Part shown: in pieces, positions 1 through 7,259 of the stretch | How positions within the stretch are numbered: position 1 is the stretch's first letter | How the letters are laid out: the number at the start of each line of letters is the position of its first letter | Origin: Planctomycetota bacterium | GTDB taxonomy: Bacteria > Planctomycetota > Phycisphaerae > Sedimentisphaerales > Anaerohalosphaeraceae | DNA length: 8,951 bases | NCBI GenBank assembly: GCA_030637065.1 | Contig: DAOVVQ010000155.1 | Span: forward strand, 1 to 8,951 | Reading direction: 5' to 3' | The notes under the pieces: generated by a model | What the model saw: the letters and a program-made list of their open reading frames with translations, nothing else | Databases searched by the model: none | Told to the model about the DNA's origin: nothing | Program-made: the position numbers and the translations under genes

Positions 1-1
1 C

Positions 2-556
2 AAGGCGAACAGCCTTTTCGACCGCAAGAAGCTCATGGCCTTCAATACCGAGCATATCAGGTTAGCGGCTGGCAGCGGCAAGCTTTTGGGGCATTTTAAG
101 GATTATCTGAAAGTAGTCAACTCGCCGGTCGCCTCAGCCGAAGATTCATTGCTTGAAAGGCTGCTCGCGGCCAATCAGGGTGCCAGAACTCTGGCTGAGA
201 TCGAGGTGAAAAGCCGGTTTCTTTTTGTCCTGAATGACGGGGTCGAATATAACGCAACCGCCGTCAAAAAGGTCTTGCTCAAGCATGACGGTTTGGCTAT
301 TCTAAGCATTGTACGTGACAGGCTCGCCGCACTTGACGAGGTAAGCTCCGAGAGTATCGAAGGTATGCTTCGCTCTCTGGCCGAGGAAAAGCAGGTCGGG
401 CTCGGTAAGGTCGCCCAGCCGCTGCGTGTAGCTATCTGCGGCGGCACGATCAGCCCGCCGATCTTCGATTCGGTGGATATGCTTGGAATGGAAAATACTT
501 TAAAGAGAATAGATATTACGTTGCAGAAATTCAAGGACGGTACGGAACTGGAATGA
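2..556 (+). CDS. gltX: Glutamyl-tRNA synthetase, C-terminal part (5' end outside window)
   Basis: The reading frame is open to the left edge and leaves 184 residues before a TGA stop. GltX charges tRNA(Glu) with glutamate in the cytosol. The first visible residues read FDRKKLMAFNTEHIR, the conserved stretch that follows the KMSKS region and leads into the helical anticodon-binding domain. Near the end, VAQPLRVAICGGTISPP followed by a LGMENTLKRI stretch matches the C-terminal signature of bacterial GluRS, where the family usually ends. The catalytic Rossmann fold, HIGH and KMSKS motifs are outside the window, so discriminating and non-discriminating enzymes cannot be told apart. The ATG at position 35 is an internal methionine, not the start, because homology continues upstream of it. 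The PfkB-type kinase begins 26 bases downstream with its own ribosome binding site, so the two are probably co-transcribed. Confidence 0.93.
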   Translation, partial: KANSLFDRKKLMAFNTEHIRLAAGSGKLLGHFKDYLKVVNSPVASAEDSLLERLLAANQGARTLAEIEVKSRFLFVLNDGVEYNATAVKKVLLKHDGLAILSIVRDRLAALDEVSSESIEGMLRSLAEEKQVGLGKVAQPLRVAICGGTISPPIFDSVDMLGMENTLKRIDITLQKFKDGTELE

Positions 557-582
557 ACATTGATTTTTGGGAGGCTTAGGCA

Positions 583-1488
583 ATGTCGCTTTTGGTAACA
601 GGTTCGATCGGTATCGATACGGTAAGGACACCTTTCGGTTTCAGTGAAGATTGTATCGGCGGTTCGGCGGTTCATTTCAGTATGGCTGCCAGTTTTTTCA
701 CCCCGGTTCGTTTCTCAGGCGTAGTGGGGGATGACTGTCCTTTCGACCTTGAAGAGGTGTTCAAGGATATGGACGTTGATCTTGCCGGGCTCGAGATTCG
801 CCATGAGAGCAAGACCTTTCGGTGGGCCGGTTCCTACGAAGGTGATATGAACGACGCCAAGACCGACGGGGTCGAGTTGAATGTTCTGGCGGAGGCTCCG
901 GCGGCGGTCCCCGATGCTTATATGGACAGCGAATTTGTGTTTCTTGCCAATACGGCTCCGAGTCTGCAATTGGAACTTCTGGAGAAGATGACCAGTCCGG
1001 CCTTTGTCGCCGCCGACACGATGAACCACTGGATCGTTACCTCGATAGACGACCTCAAGGAGCTTTTGGACAGGATAGACATGCTGGTCCTCAACGAAGG
1101 CGAGGCCAAGCTGTTAACCGGTCAGCGGAACCTGATGACAGCCGCTCAGAGCATCCTTGATATGGGTCCGCGGGTGGTAATCATCAAGAAGGGCGAGTAT
1201 GGTTCGATGATGTGCAATAGCGACGGCGATTGTTTTATTCTGCCGGCTTTTCCGACGTCGATCGTGATCGATCCTACCGGTGCGGGCGATTCTTTCGCCG
1301 GTGCGATGATGGGTCATTTGGCGCAGGTAGGCAAGGTCGATGTGATCTCGCTGCGAAACGCGATAGTTTACGGAACGGTTGCCTCTTCGTTTACGATCGG
1401 TGATTTCTCCATCCACGGCATCAAGGCGATCGAAAAGGACGACATAGACGAGCGGTTCGATATGCTGCGGAAGGTGACGCAGTTTTGA
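583..1488 (+). CDS. PfkB/ribokinase-family sugar or nucleoside kinase, substrate unknown
   Basis: This 301-residue protein has the length and fold signatures of PfkB-family kinases, which transfer phosphate from ATP to a sugar or nucleoside hydroxyl in the cytosol. The N-terminal beta strand (LLVTGSIGID) is followed by the substrate-side glycine pair at residues 26-27 (CIGGSAVHFS). NEGE lies at about 171-174 in the metal/ATP region. The C-terminal PfkB signature DPTGAGDSFAGAMM spans about 230-243, with Asp236 as the expected catalytic base and GAG forming the anion hole. A DTMNHW stretch (about 145-150) resembles a subfamily I recall as widespread and usually annotated only as sugar kinase. 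I cannot assign a substrate. The ATG is supported by GGGAGG at 569-574, 8 bases upstream. The gene sits between gltX and thpR with no evident pathway partner. Confidence 0.9.
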   Translation: MSLLVTGSIGIDTVRTPFGFSEDCIGGSAVHFSMAASFFTPVRFSGVVGDDCPFDLEEVFKDMDVDLAGLEIRHESKTFRWAGSYEGDMNDAKTDGVELNVLAEAPAAVPDAYMDSEFVFLANTAPSLQLELLEKMTSPAFVAADTMNHWIVTSIDDLKELLDRIDMLVLNEGEAKLLTGQRNLMTAAQSILDMGPRVVIIKKGEYGSMMCNSDGDCFILPAFPTSIVIDPTGAGDSFAGAMMGHLAQVGKVDVISLRNAIVYGTVASSFTIGDFSIHGIKAIEKDDIDERFDMLRKVTQF

Positions 1489-1571
1489 TTTTCTCATCCG
1501 TCCGGTCGCGACTGAGCGCTAAGGCCAGCGGTTTCATATTTGTCAGAGGAAGGTCCTAATAAGCCTGCGAG

Positions 1572-2132
1572 ATGCGCTGTTTTATTGCCATAGATATCAA
1601 TGACCGGATTCGGACGGAGATCAAGCGTCTGATGCGGGATTTGCGCCGGGCGACCGCGCTGGACAGGCCGGATGTCAAGTGGGCTGACCCGGACCTGATC
1701 CATTTGACGCTCAAGTTTTTGGGCGAGATCAGGGACCGTGAGGTGGTGGATGTTTGCCGGGTCCTTTCGGAGGTCGTCAGTGGGCACAAGGGATTTTCGA
1801 TAGAGATAGAACGGGTCGGCTCCTTCGGCCAAACGGTACGCGTGGTGTGGGTCGGTGTCCGGGAAAATGACGCTCTCGAGTCGCTCCAGTCCGAGCTTGA
1901 CACGCGGTTGTTTGAGATCGGTTTTGCCGGCGACCGGAAGGGCTTTAAGGGCCATTTGACGCTGTGCCGGGTAAAGAATGCTGCGGCTGGGGTGAAGATG
2001 GGAAAACATCTTGGCGATTGCAGCGATGTCAGCCTGGGGCCGCTTGCGGTCGATTCGGTGTGTATTTACAAAAGTGAATTGACATCGACCGGGCCAATCT
2101 ATACTGTAGTGAGCAGAGTATCGCTGCAATAA
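1572..2132 (+). CDS. thpR: RNA 2',3'-cyclic phosphodiesterase (2H family, LigT-like)
   Basis: This 186-residue protein has the usual length and layout of ThpR/LigT enzymes of the 2H phosphoesterase superfamily. They open RNA 2',3'-cyclic phosphates to 2'-phosphates, and some also join tRNA halves through 2',5' linkages in vitro. The family start MRCFIAIDI is followed by the first catalytic motif HLTL at residues 44-47 (in HLTLKFLGE) and the second HLTL at 128-131 (in KGHLTLCR). These two His-x-Thr-x motifs form the active site. GSFGQTVRVVWVGV (about 83-96) matches the family core strand. ATG 1572 is the first start after an in-frame stop at 1560-1562. The only strong purine tract, AGAGGAAGG at 1545-1553, is 18 bases away, which is unusually far and hints at weak translation. 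recA follows after 32 bases, a pairing seen in other bacteria. The cellular substrate is unknown for the family. Confidence 0.9.
   Translation: MRCFIAIDINDRIRTEIKRLMRDLRRATALDRPDVKWADPDLIHLTLKFLGEIRDREVVDVCRVLSEVVSGHKGFSIEIERVGSFGQTVRVVWVGVRENDALESLQSELDTRLFEIGFAGDRKGFKGHLTLCRVKNAAAGVKMGKHLGDCSDVSLGPLAVDSVCIYKSELTSTGPIYTVVSRVSLQ
2079..2105 (+). promoter_or_regulatory. Candidate promoter for recA inside the end of thpR
   Basis: A perfect -35 box TTGACA lies at 2079-2084. TATACT at 2100-2105 matches five of six -10 bases after a 15-base spacer, and a register with the ideal 17-base spacer gives the weaker TACTGT. A second consensus TATAAT lies at 2133-2138, but its -35 partner (TGAGCA, 2110-2115) is poor. 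Either would give recA a short leader. The motifs are seen directly; promoter activity is inferred from sigma-70-type consensus, which may not fully apply to this lineage. Confidence 0.45.
2101..2121. promoter_or_regulatory. Imperfect palindrome over the putative recA -10, possible operator
   Basis: ATACT at 2101-2105 is the exact inverse of AGTAT at 2117-2121, separated by 11 bases, with CTG and CAG triplets also inside the interval. It overlaps the candidate -10 box upstream of recA, where an SOS repressor would be expected to bind. It does not fit the E. coli LexA box (CTGT-N8-ACAG) or the GAAC-N4-GTTC type. Five-base arms could arise by chance, so this is a weak candidate. Confidence 0.25.
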
Positions 2133-2164
2133 TATAATCAGGATGGGTTTAGAGGAGAATAGGT

Positions 2165-3241
2165 ATGCTTAAGACAAAAAAGGCGAAAAAAACCACCGCA
2201 AAGACCACTGCAGTTGTAAAAAAGGCTGGCACAGCCGCCAAAAAGGCTTCGTCCGGGGCCAGTGCGCTGGATCGGGCGATCGCCCAGATTGAAAAGCAGT
2301 ACGGTACCGGCGCGATCATGAAGATGGACGAATCGAACATCTCGAAGATCGAGGGCATCAGTGTCGGTGCGATTTCCATTGATATGGCCCTTGGCGGCAA
2401 CGGTATTCCTCGCGGCAGGGTATGCGAGCTGTTCGGTCCTGAATCGTCGGGTAAGACTACGCTGGCCCTTCATGCGATTGCTAACGCTCAAAAGGACGGT
2501 GGTGTCGCCGCGTTTGTCGATGCCGAGCATGCCCTCGATGTCACCTGGGCGAAGAAATTAGGCGTTGATGTCAACAATCTCTTAGTCAGTCAGCCCGATA
2601 CCGGCGAGCAGGCTTTGGATATCGTCGAGATGTTAGTTAAATCCAACGCTGTCGATATTATCGTGGTCGATTCGGTCGCGGCGCTGGTCCCGGCTGCGGA
2701 GGTCCAGGGCGAGATGGGCCAGAGCCACGTCGGTCTCCAGGCTAGGCTGATGAGCCAGGCGATGAGGAAACTTACGAGCGTCATCGGCAAGAGCAAGACG
2801 TGCCTGATATTCATTAACCAGATCCGCATGAAGATCGGCGTGATGTTCGGTAACCCCGAGACGACGCCGGGCGGAAACGCACTGAAGTTTTACAGTTCCG
2901 TGAGGATCGACGTCAGGCGGATAGCGACGATAAAGAATTCCGCCGGCCAGGCGACCGGCAACCGGGTTCGGGCAAGGATCGTTAAGAATAAAGTTGCCGC
3001 TCCGTTTAAGACCGCGGAGTTCGACCTGATGTTCGACGGCGGTATAAGCCGGGAGGGCGACCTTCTGGACCTGGGGATCGAGTGCGAGATAATCCAGAAG
3101 AGCGGGGCATGGCTTAACTACGGCAAGATGCGGCTGGGCCAAGGCAAGGAAAACGCCAAGAACCTGCTGATAGAAAATAAAGAGCTTGCCAATGAGATCG
3201 AGCAGAAGGTGCTCGCGGCAAAGGGTATGGCTAAAGAGTAA
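2165..3241 (+). CDS. recA: Recombinase RecA with a basic N-terminal tail
   Basis: RecA forms ATP-dependent filaments on single-stranded DNA, catalyses strand exchange in recombinational repair and triggers LexA self-cleavage. The 358-residue protein shows Walker A GPESSGKTT at 91-99, the catalytic Glu of FVDAEHALD at 121, Walker B IIVVDS at 165-170, DNA-binding loop L1 (GEMGQSHVG, about 182-190) and loop L2 with MKIGVMFGNPETTPGGNALK at about 222-241. The C-terminal domain is complete to GAWLNYG and the helical end. Two ends are unusual. Residues 1-31 are a Lys/Ala/Thr-rich extension with 10 lysines before the core aligns with the E. coli start, and the C-terminus stops at AAKGMAKE without the usual acidic tail. 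The ATG is supported by AGAGGAG at 2150-2156, 8 bases upstream. alaS begins 26 bases downstream with no terminator between. Confidence 0.98.
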   Translation: MLKTKKAKKTTAKTTAVVKKAGTAAKKASSGASALDRAIAQIEKQYGTGAIMKMDESNISKIEGISVGAISIDMALGGNGIPRGRVCELFGPESSGKTTLALHAIANAQKDGGVAAFVDAEHALDVTWAKKLGVDVNNLLVSQPDTGEQALDIVEMLVKSNAVDIIVVDSVAALVPAAEVQGEMGQSHVGLQARLMSQAMRKLTSVIGKSKTCLIFINQIRMKIGVMFGNPETTPGGNALKFYSSVRIDVRRIATIKNSAGQATGNRVRARIVKNKVAAPFKTAEFDLMFDGGISREGDLLDLGIECEIIQKSGAWLNYGKMRLGQGKENAKNLLIENKELANEIEQKVLAAKGMAKE

Positions 3242-3267
3242 TAGCGGATTACATCTGAGGTGCAGGG

Positions 3268-5997
3268 TTGCGTACATCGAAAGAGATAAGAAGCACGTTT
3301 ATTGATTTTTTCCGCGAGAGGGATCATAAGTTTGTTCCGAGCGCCCCGGTTGTGCCGGTTGGCGACCCTACGCTTTTGTTCACCAACGCGGGGATGAACC
3401 AGTTCAAGGATATTTTTCTCGGCCTCAGCAAGCCCGACTACACGCGTGCCGCCAACAGCCAGAAGTGCATCCGTGTAAGCGGCAAGCATAACGACCTCGA
3501 GGAGGTCGGGATCGATACGTATCACCACACGTTTTTCGAGATGCTTGGCAACTGGTCGTTCGACGATTATTTCAAGGCTGAGACTATCAAGTGGGCGTGG
3601 GAGCTTTTGGTCGACGTTTACGGCATCGACCCCGATAAGTTGTGGGCGACGGTTTTTGCCGGCGACAACAAGGACGGCAGCAAACCTGACGAGGAGGCCA
3701 GGGAGCTTTGGACGAAGATTACGCCTATCGACGCCGAGCGGGTGTTGGCCTGCGACAAGAAGGATAATTTCTGGGAGATGGGCGAGACGGGCCCGTGCGG
3801 TCCGTGCAGCGAGATCCATATCGACCTTGGCCCCGACAGGTGCGACCATAAGCATATCAAAGGGCACAAGTGCGAGGTCAACGCCGGATGCGCCAGGTAT
3901 ATCGAACTGTGGAACCTTGTGTTCATCCAGTTCAATCGCCAGGCGGGTGGGGAGCTGATAAAACTTCCTGCAAATTATGTCGATACCGGCGCCGGGCTCG
4001 AACGGATTACCGCGGTCATGCAGGATAAATCCAGCAACTACGATACGGACCTTTTCATGCCGATCATCGGTGCCATCGCCGAGATGACGGGGCATAAGTA
4101 TACCTCGCAGTTGGGCAACAAGACCGACAATGCCCTCCGCGTGATCGCCGACCATATTCGCTCGATCGTCTTTGCGATCACCGACGGGATTACACCGGGC
4201 AATGAGGGTCGCGGCTATGTGATCAGGCGGATCCTTCGCCGGGCGGCGAGGTTCGGCAGGGTGTTAGGCGCTCACGAGCCGTTTATGTATAAGCTGGTCG
4301 ATGTCCTTTCAGATACGATGGGTGACGCGTTCGGCGAGGTTAAGGAAAGGGCCGCATTTACGGCAACGGTTATTCAGGCGGAAGAGGAAAGTTTCGGCAG
4401 AACGCTCGACAGGGGGTTGGAGATATTTGCCGGGGCCGCAGACAGGGCCCTGGAATCCAAAGACAAGACGGTCAGCGGCGAAGATGCCTTTGCCCTTTAC
4501 GATACGTTCGGTTTTCCGCTGGACCTAACCGAGCTGATGGCGAGGGAGCGGGAGCTTAAGGTCGATACGGCGACGTTTGACGATTTGATGGAGCAGCAGC
4601 GGGCCCGCGGACGAGCCGGCCAGAAGGCGATCTCTACCGTGGACCTTAGCGGCGTTAATCTGCCCCAGACCGACGATTCGGCCAAGTATGACACGGACAG
4701 TTGCATCACGAAGATCGTCGGGTGGATCGATTCAGAGGGTTTTACGGGCAAGGGCAGGCTCACGGAGGCCGCCGGAGATGTCGGGCTGATCCTTGATTCG
4801 ACGTGTTTTTATGCCGAGTCGGGCGGACAGGTGGGCGATTGCGGAATGATCGAATCGGCTGGGGGGCGGGGGCAGTTCATCGTCGAGATCACGCAAAAGA
4901 TCGCTGACTGTATTGTTCATCAGGGCAAGCTCGCCTCGGGCTCTATCAGCGTCGGCGATGAAGTGACCGCGACGGTCGACAAGGGCAGAGAGGCCAGCCG
5001 GAAAAATCATACCGCCACGCATATCCTGCAGTGGGCGTTGCAGGATGTTTTAGGCGAACATGTGACCCAGCAGGGCAGCCTTGTTTCGCCGGATTATCTC
5101 AGGTTTGACTTTACGTGGCCTAAGGCGCTGACCGACGGGCAGCTAAAGCAGGTCCAGCACTTAGTGCATGATAAGATCGCTGAAAAGATCCCGGTAAGCT
5201 GTGCGGTAATGCCGATAGACGCCGCTCGCGGGCTTGGCGCGATGGCGCTGTTTAACGAAAAATACGGCGACGAGGTTCGGGTCGTGGCGATCGGAGCCGG
5301 CAGCGAGTCGCAATTACAGCAGGCGTTCAGCCGGGAGTTCTGCGGCGGTACGCACGTTGACAATACCGGGCAGATCGGCGGGTTCGGGATCGTCCGGGAA
5401 GAGAGCATCTCCGCCGGTGTGCGGAGGATAACGGCTCTTACCGGGCAGGGATTGATCGATCACCTTGGCAAGCGAAGCGAGGTGGTTGACGATCTGTCCG
5501 AGCTGCTCAAGGTTCCTTCCGAGCAGATCTTCGAGCGCGTCCAGAAGCTGATCGCGGACAATAAAAAACTCGCCAAGCAGTTAAAATCCGCGGCTAAGCA
5601 GGGCGGCGGCGATGTGGTCGCAGAGGCTGGCAAGCTGTTGGAACAGGCGAAAAAAGTCGGCGATGTCGCTATCGTAACGGGCAGGGTTTCCGCCGCGGGC
5701 GTCGAGCAGGCAAGGGCCGCTATCGACAGCGTCAAGAAAAAGGCCAAATCCGCGGCGGTGGTGCTCGGTTTTTCCGAAGCCGGCGATAAGGTTACGCTGC
5801 TTGCCGGGATGACCGATGACGTTGTGAAAAAGGGCGTAAAGGCCGGCGATGTGATCCGCCAGATCGCCCCGATCGTCGACGGCGGCGGAGGCGGCAGACC
5901 GCAGATGGCTCAGGCGGGCGGGAAGAATCCCGCGAAATTGGATGAGGCGCTCGCCAAAGCCGGCGAACTGATAAACGAAATACTGGCCGGGTCTTGA
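3268..5997 (+). CDS. alaS: Alanyl-tRNA synthetase
   Basis: AlaRS attaches alanine to tRNA(Ala), recognised by its G3:U70 pair, and hydrolyses mischarged Ser- and Gly-tRNA(Ala). All domains are present in 909 residues. The class II catalytic core has DPTLLFTNAGMNQFKD (about 33-48), HHTFFEMLGNWSF (86-98) and the motif 3 stretch GNEGRGYVIRRILRRA (311-326). The editing domain zinc ligands are His581 and His585 (HTATH), Cys692 and His696 (CGGTH). A coiled linker follows, and the C-Ala domain ends with GGGGGRPQMAQAGG at about 872-885. An extra Cys/His cluster sits in the catalytic core at about 192-208. The start is TTG, chosen because GAGGTG at 3257-3262 is 5 bases upstream and RTSKEIRSTFIDFF aligns with known N-termini; the next in-frame ATG, at about residue 43, would remove conserved sequence. 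It is probably co-transcribed with recA. Confidence 0.98.
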   Translation: MRTSKEIRSTFIDFFRERDHKFVPSAPVVPVGDPTLLFTNAGMNQFKDIFLGLSKPDYTRAANSQKCIRVSGKHNDLEEVGIDTYHHTFFEMLGNWSFDDYFKAETIKWAWELLVDVYGIDPDKLWATVFAGDNKDGSKPDEEARELWTKITPIDAERVLACDKKDNFWEMGETGPCGPCSEIHIDLGPDRCDHKHIKGHKCEVNAGCARYIELWNLVFIQFNRQAGGELIKLPANYVDTGAGLERITAVMQDKSSNYDTDLFMPIIGAIAEMTGHKYTSQLGNKTDNALRVIADHIRSIVFAITDGITPGNEGRGYVIRRILRRAARFGRVLGAHEPFMYKLVDVLSDTMGDAFGEVKERAAFTATVIQAEEESFGRTLDRGLEIFAGAADRALESKDKTVSGEDAFALYDTFGFPLDLTELMARERELKVDTATFDDLMEQQRARGRAGQKAISTVDLSGVNLPQTDDSAKYDTDSCITKIVGWIDSEGFTGKGRLTEAAGDVGLILDSTCFYAESGGQVGDCGMIESAGGRGQFIVEITQKIADCIVHQGKLASGSISVGDEVTATVDKGREASRKNHTATHILQWALQDVLGEHVTQQGSLVSPDYLRFDFTWPKALTDGQLKQVQHLVHDKIAEKIPVSCAVMPIDAARGLGAMALFNEKYGDEVRVVAIGAGSESQLQQAFSREFCGGTHVDNTGQIGGFGIVREESISAGVRRITALTGQGLIDHLGKRSEVVDDLSELLKVPSEQIFERVQKLIADNKKLAKQLKSAAKQGGGDVVAEAGKLLEQAKKVGDVAIVTGRVSAAGVEQARAAIDSVKKKAKSAAVVLGFSEAGDKVTLLAGMTDDVVKKGVKAGDVIRQIAPIVDGGGGGRPQMAQAGGKNPAKLDEALAKAGELINEILAGS

Positions 5998-6010
5998 CAT
6001 ATCGCCCGGC
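5986..6010 (+). terminator. Possible weak terminator hairpin at the end of alaS
   Basis: GCCGGG at 5986-5991 pairs perfectly with CCCGGC at 6005-6010 across a 13-base loop containing the alaS stop codon. There is no T-run after the stem, only GAGTTTGAG, so it does not look like a strong intrinsic terminator. The remaining intergenic sequence to 6073 holds nothing else that I recognise. Confidence 0.2.
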
Positions 6011-6073
6011 GAGTTTGAGCTGCGCAGATATCGTGTAAGGGAGAAGTGAGGATATCGCCTCATTTGTCGGAAG

Positions 6074-7210
6074 ATGATCACGTTTCGCTGCAAAAACTGC
6101 GATAAGAAGATGAGCGTCGAAGACAAAAACGGCGGCAGACAGGTCGAATGCCCTCAGTGCAAACAAGTCTGCGACGTCCCCCGCTTGGAAGACAGGATAG
6201 AGATCGTCTGTGAGCATTGCAGTTGCAGGATCATCGTTGCAAAGAGCCATGTCGGCGAAAAGGGCAAATGTCCGAAATGCAAAGGCGAAGTTGTCGTTCA
6301 GCCGCAAAAAACCAACACCTCGAATGCCAGCGACCACTGCCCCAGCGGGCTAACTGACATGAAGGATTCCGTGGTGCAGCTTGATTTTACGGGCATCCCG
6401 CAGGAAAACGATGTTATCAGTGTGCAGGTAGTCCGCAAAGACAGCGACGAAGACGAGTTTGAAGGTTTTCAGCAGCAAAGGCCGCCAGTTGAAGCGGAAG
6501 ATGACACCAAGGCCGACCAGCGCAAATTGCCCTGGCTTATAGACATCTGGCTGTATCCATTAAATGTAGCAGGTGTTATGCATCTGATATTTCTATGGCT
6601 TTTGGTTTTTTTATTTTGCCCGTTAATAATGACATTTATTGGTTTAGGCGACGAGTATATCCCTTTCGTGTATACTCTGCCCGTTGCATACATGGTGTAT
6701 TATTTTACTGAGTGCATTCGTTACAGCGATACAGGTCATTTCCGTGCTCCCGATTTTTGGAACCATCCACTTGAAGATAAGTGGGAGCATATTTCACAGT
6801 TTTTGATGGTGCTTGGATCTATTGCTGTCTGTTTTTGTCCGGCATCGGCATACTATATTGTTACAGAGCGGAGCGATTTTGTTCATTGGCTGCTAATGGC
6901 ATGCGGCGGCTTCTTTTTCCCGATGATTCTGCTTGCTGTGGTGTTGTTTGATTCATACGATGCGTTAAAGCCGATATTAATAGTCAGCTCGATATTCCGA
7001 ACGTTTTTTCCATACTGTGGATTGGTTCTGCTCTATTACGGCGGAGCATTGTTGTTTCTGAAAATAGACTCCCGTTTATACTCATTTCGACTTTTACCGC
7101 TCGTACCTTTTATTTCCAGGGCGTTACAGCTTTATTTAATATTTGTAGCAGTTGGGTTATTAGGAAGGTTTTTCCACAAATACGAAGAAAAACTATACTG
7201 GGAAGTCTAA
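6074..7210 (+). CDS. Double zinc-ribbon, multi-pass membrane protein of unknown function
   Basis: I do not recognise a named family. The 378-residue protein opens with two zinc-ribbon-like modules: C6xxC9 with C26xxC29, then C46xxC49 with C66xxC69. Cys33 and Cys51 are extra cysteines. A low-complexity hydrophilic linker rich in Asp, Glu and Gln covers about 85-150 (for example KDSDEDEFEGFQQQ). From about 160 the chain is strongly hydrophobic, with about six likely membrane segments near 166-190, 195-212, 242-262, 268-292, 299-328 and 339-365. There is no signal peptide, so the ribbons are probably cytosolic. ATG 6074 lacks a well-placed ribosome binding site. A GTGAGGA tract at 6046-6052 fits an in-frame ATT at 6062 better, so the true start may be four codons earlier. 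The membrane half is much more A/T-rich than its neighbours. It could be a membrane sensor or scaffold, but nothing here shows which. Confidence 0.82.
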   Translation: MITFRCKNCDKKMSVEDKNGGRQVECPQCKQVCDVPRLEDRIEIVCEHCSCRIIVAKSHVGEKGKCPKCKGEVVVQPQKTNTSNASDHCPSGLTDMKDSVVQLDFTGIPQENDVISVQVVRKDSDEDEFEGFQQQRPPVEAEDDTKADQRKLPWLIDIWLYPLNVAGVMHLIFLWLLVFLFCPLIMTFIGLGDEYIPFVYTLPVAYMVYYFTECIRYSDTGHFRAPDFWNHPLEDKWEHISQFLMVLGSIAVCFCPASAYYIVTERSDFVHWLLMACGGFFFPMILLAVVLFDSYDALKPILIVSSIFRTFFPYCGLVLLYYGGALLFLKIDSRLYSFRLLPLVPFISRALQLYLIFVAVGLLGRFFHKYEEKLYWEV

Positions 7211-7211
7211 A

Positions 7212-7231
7212 GCCGCCGGCAGCATGGCGGC
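7212..7231 (+). terminator. Hairpin just after the zinc-ribbon membrane gene
   Basis: GCCGCC at 7212-7217 pairs with GGCGGC at 7226-7231 over an 8-base loop, starting one base after the upstream stop codon. It is followed by GGTGTGTTT, a poor T-tract. Position and GC content suggest a rho-independent terminator of modest strength. Confidence 0.4.
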
Positions 7232-7259
7232 GGTGTGTTTCAGGTCGCAGCAAGAGTGG

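Noticed and set aside
35..37. ATG at position 35 as the start of a separate 173-residue protein
   Set aside because: The frame continues to the left edge with conserved GltX sequence before this ATG, so it is an internal methionine.
1489..1571. Possible hairpin CGCT-aaggcc-AGCG and palindrome GTCGCGAC between the kinase and thpR genes
   Set aside because: A 4-bp stem and an 8-base palindrome are too small to support a terminator or operator call; no clear promoter is seen in the 83 bases.
2274..2285. Perfect 12-base palindrome GGGCGATCGCCC within recA
   Set aside because: It encodes normal RecA residues (RAIA) at the start of the core. I noticed only one GCGATCGC copy, so there is no sign of an HIP1-like repeat family.
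3118..4155. Long open frame on the minus strand (345 codons) across the recA end and alaS start
   Set aside because: It lies opposite two certain genes, its translation resembles no known protein and it has no separate start signals. Long antisense frames are common in GC-rich coding sequence.
5994..5999. TTGACA at the alaS stop as a promoter for the zinc-ribbon gene
   Set aside because: No acceptable -10 box occurs 15-19 bases downstream; the interval is GC-rich.
5581..6337. Overlapping minus-strand frames opposite the alaS end and zinc-ribbon start
   Set aside because: They are shadows of the AlaRS C-terminal and zinc-ribbon coding sequence; both plus-strand proteins are well supported.
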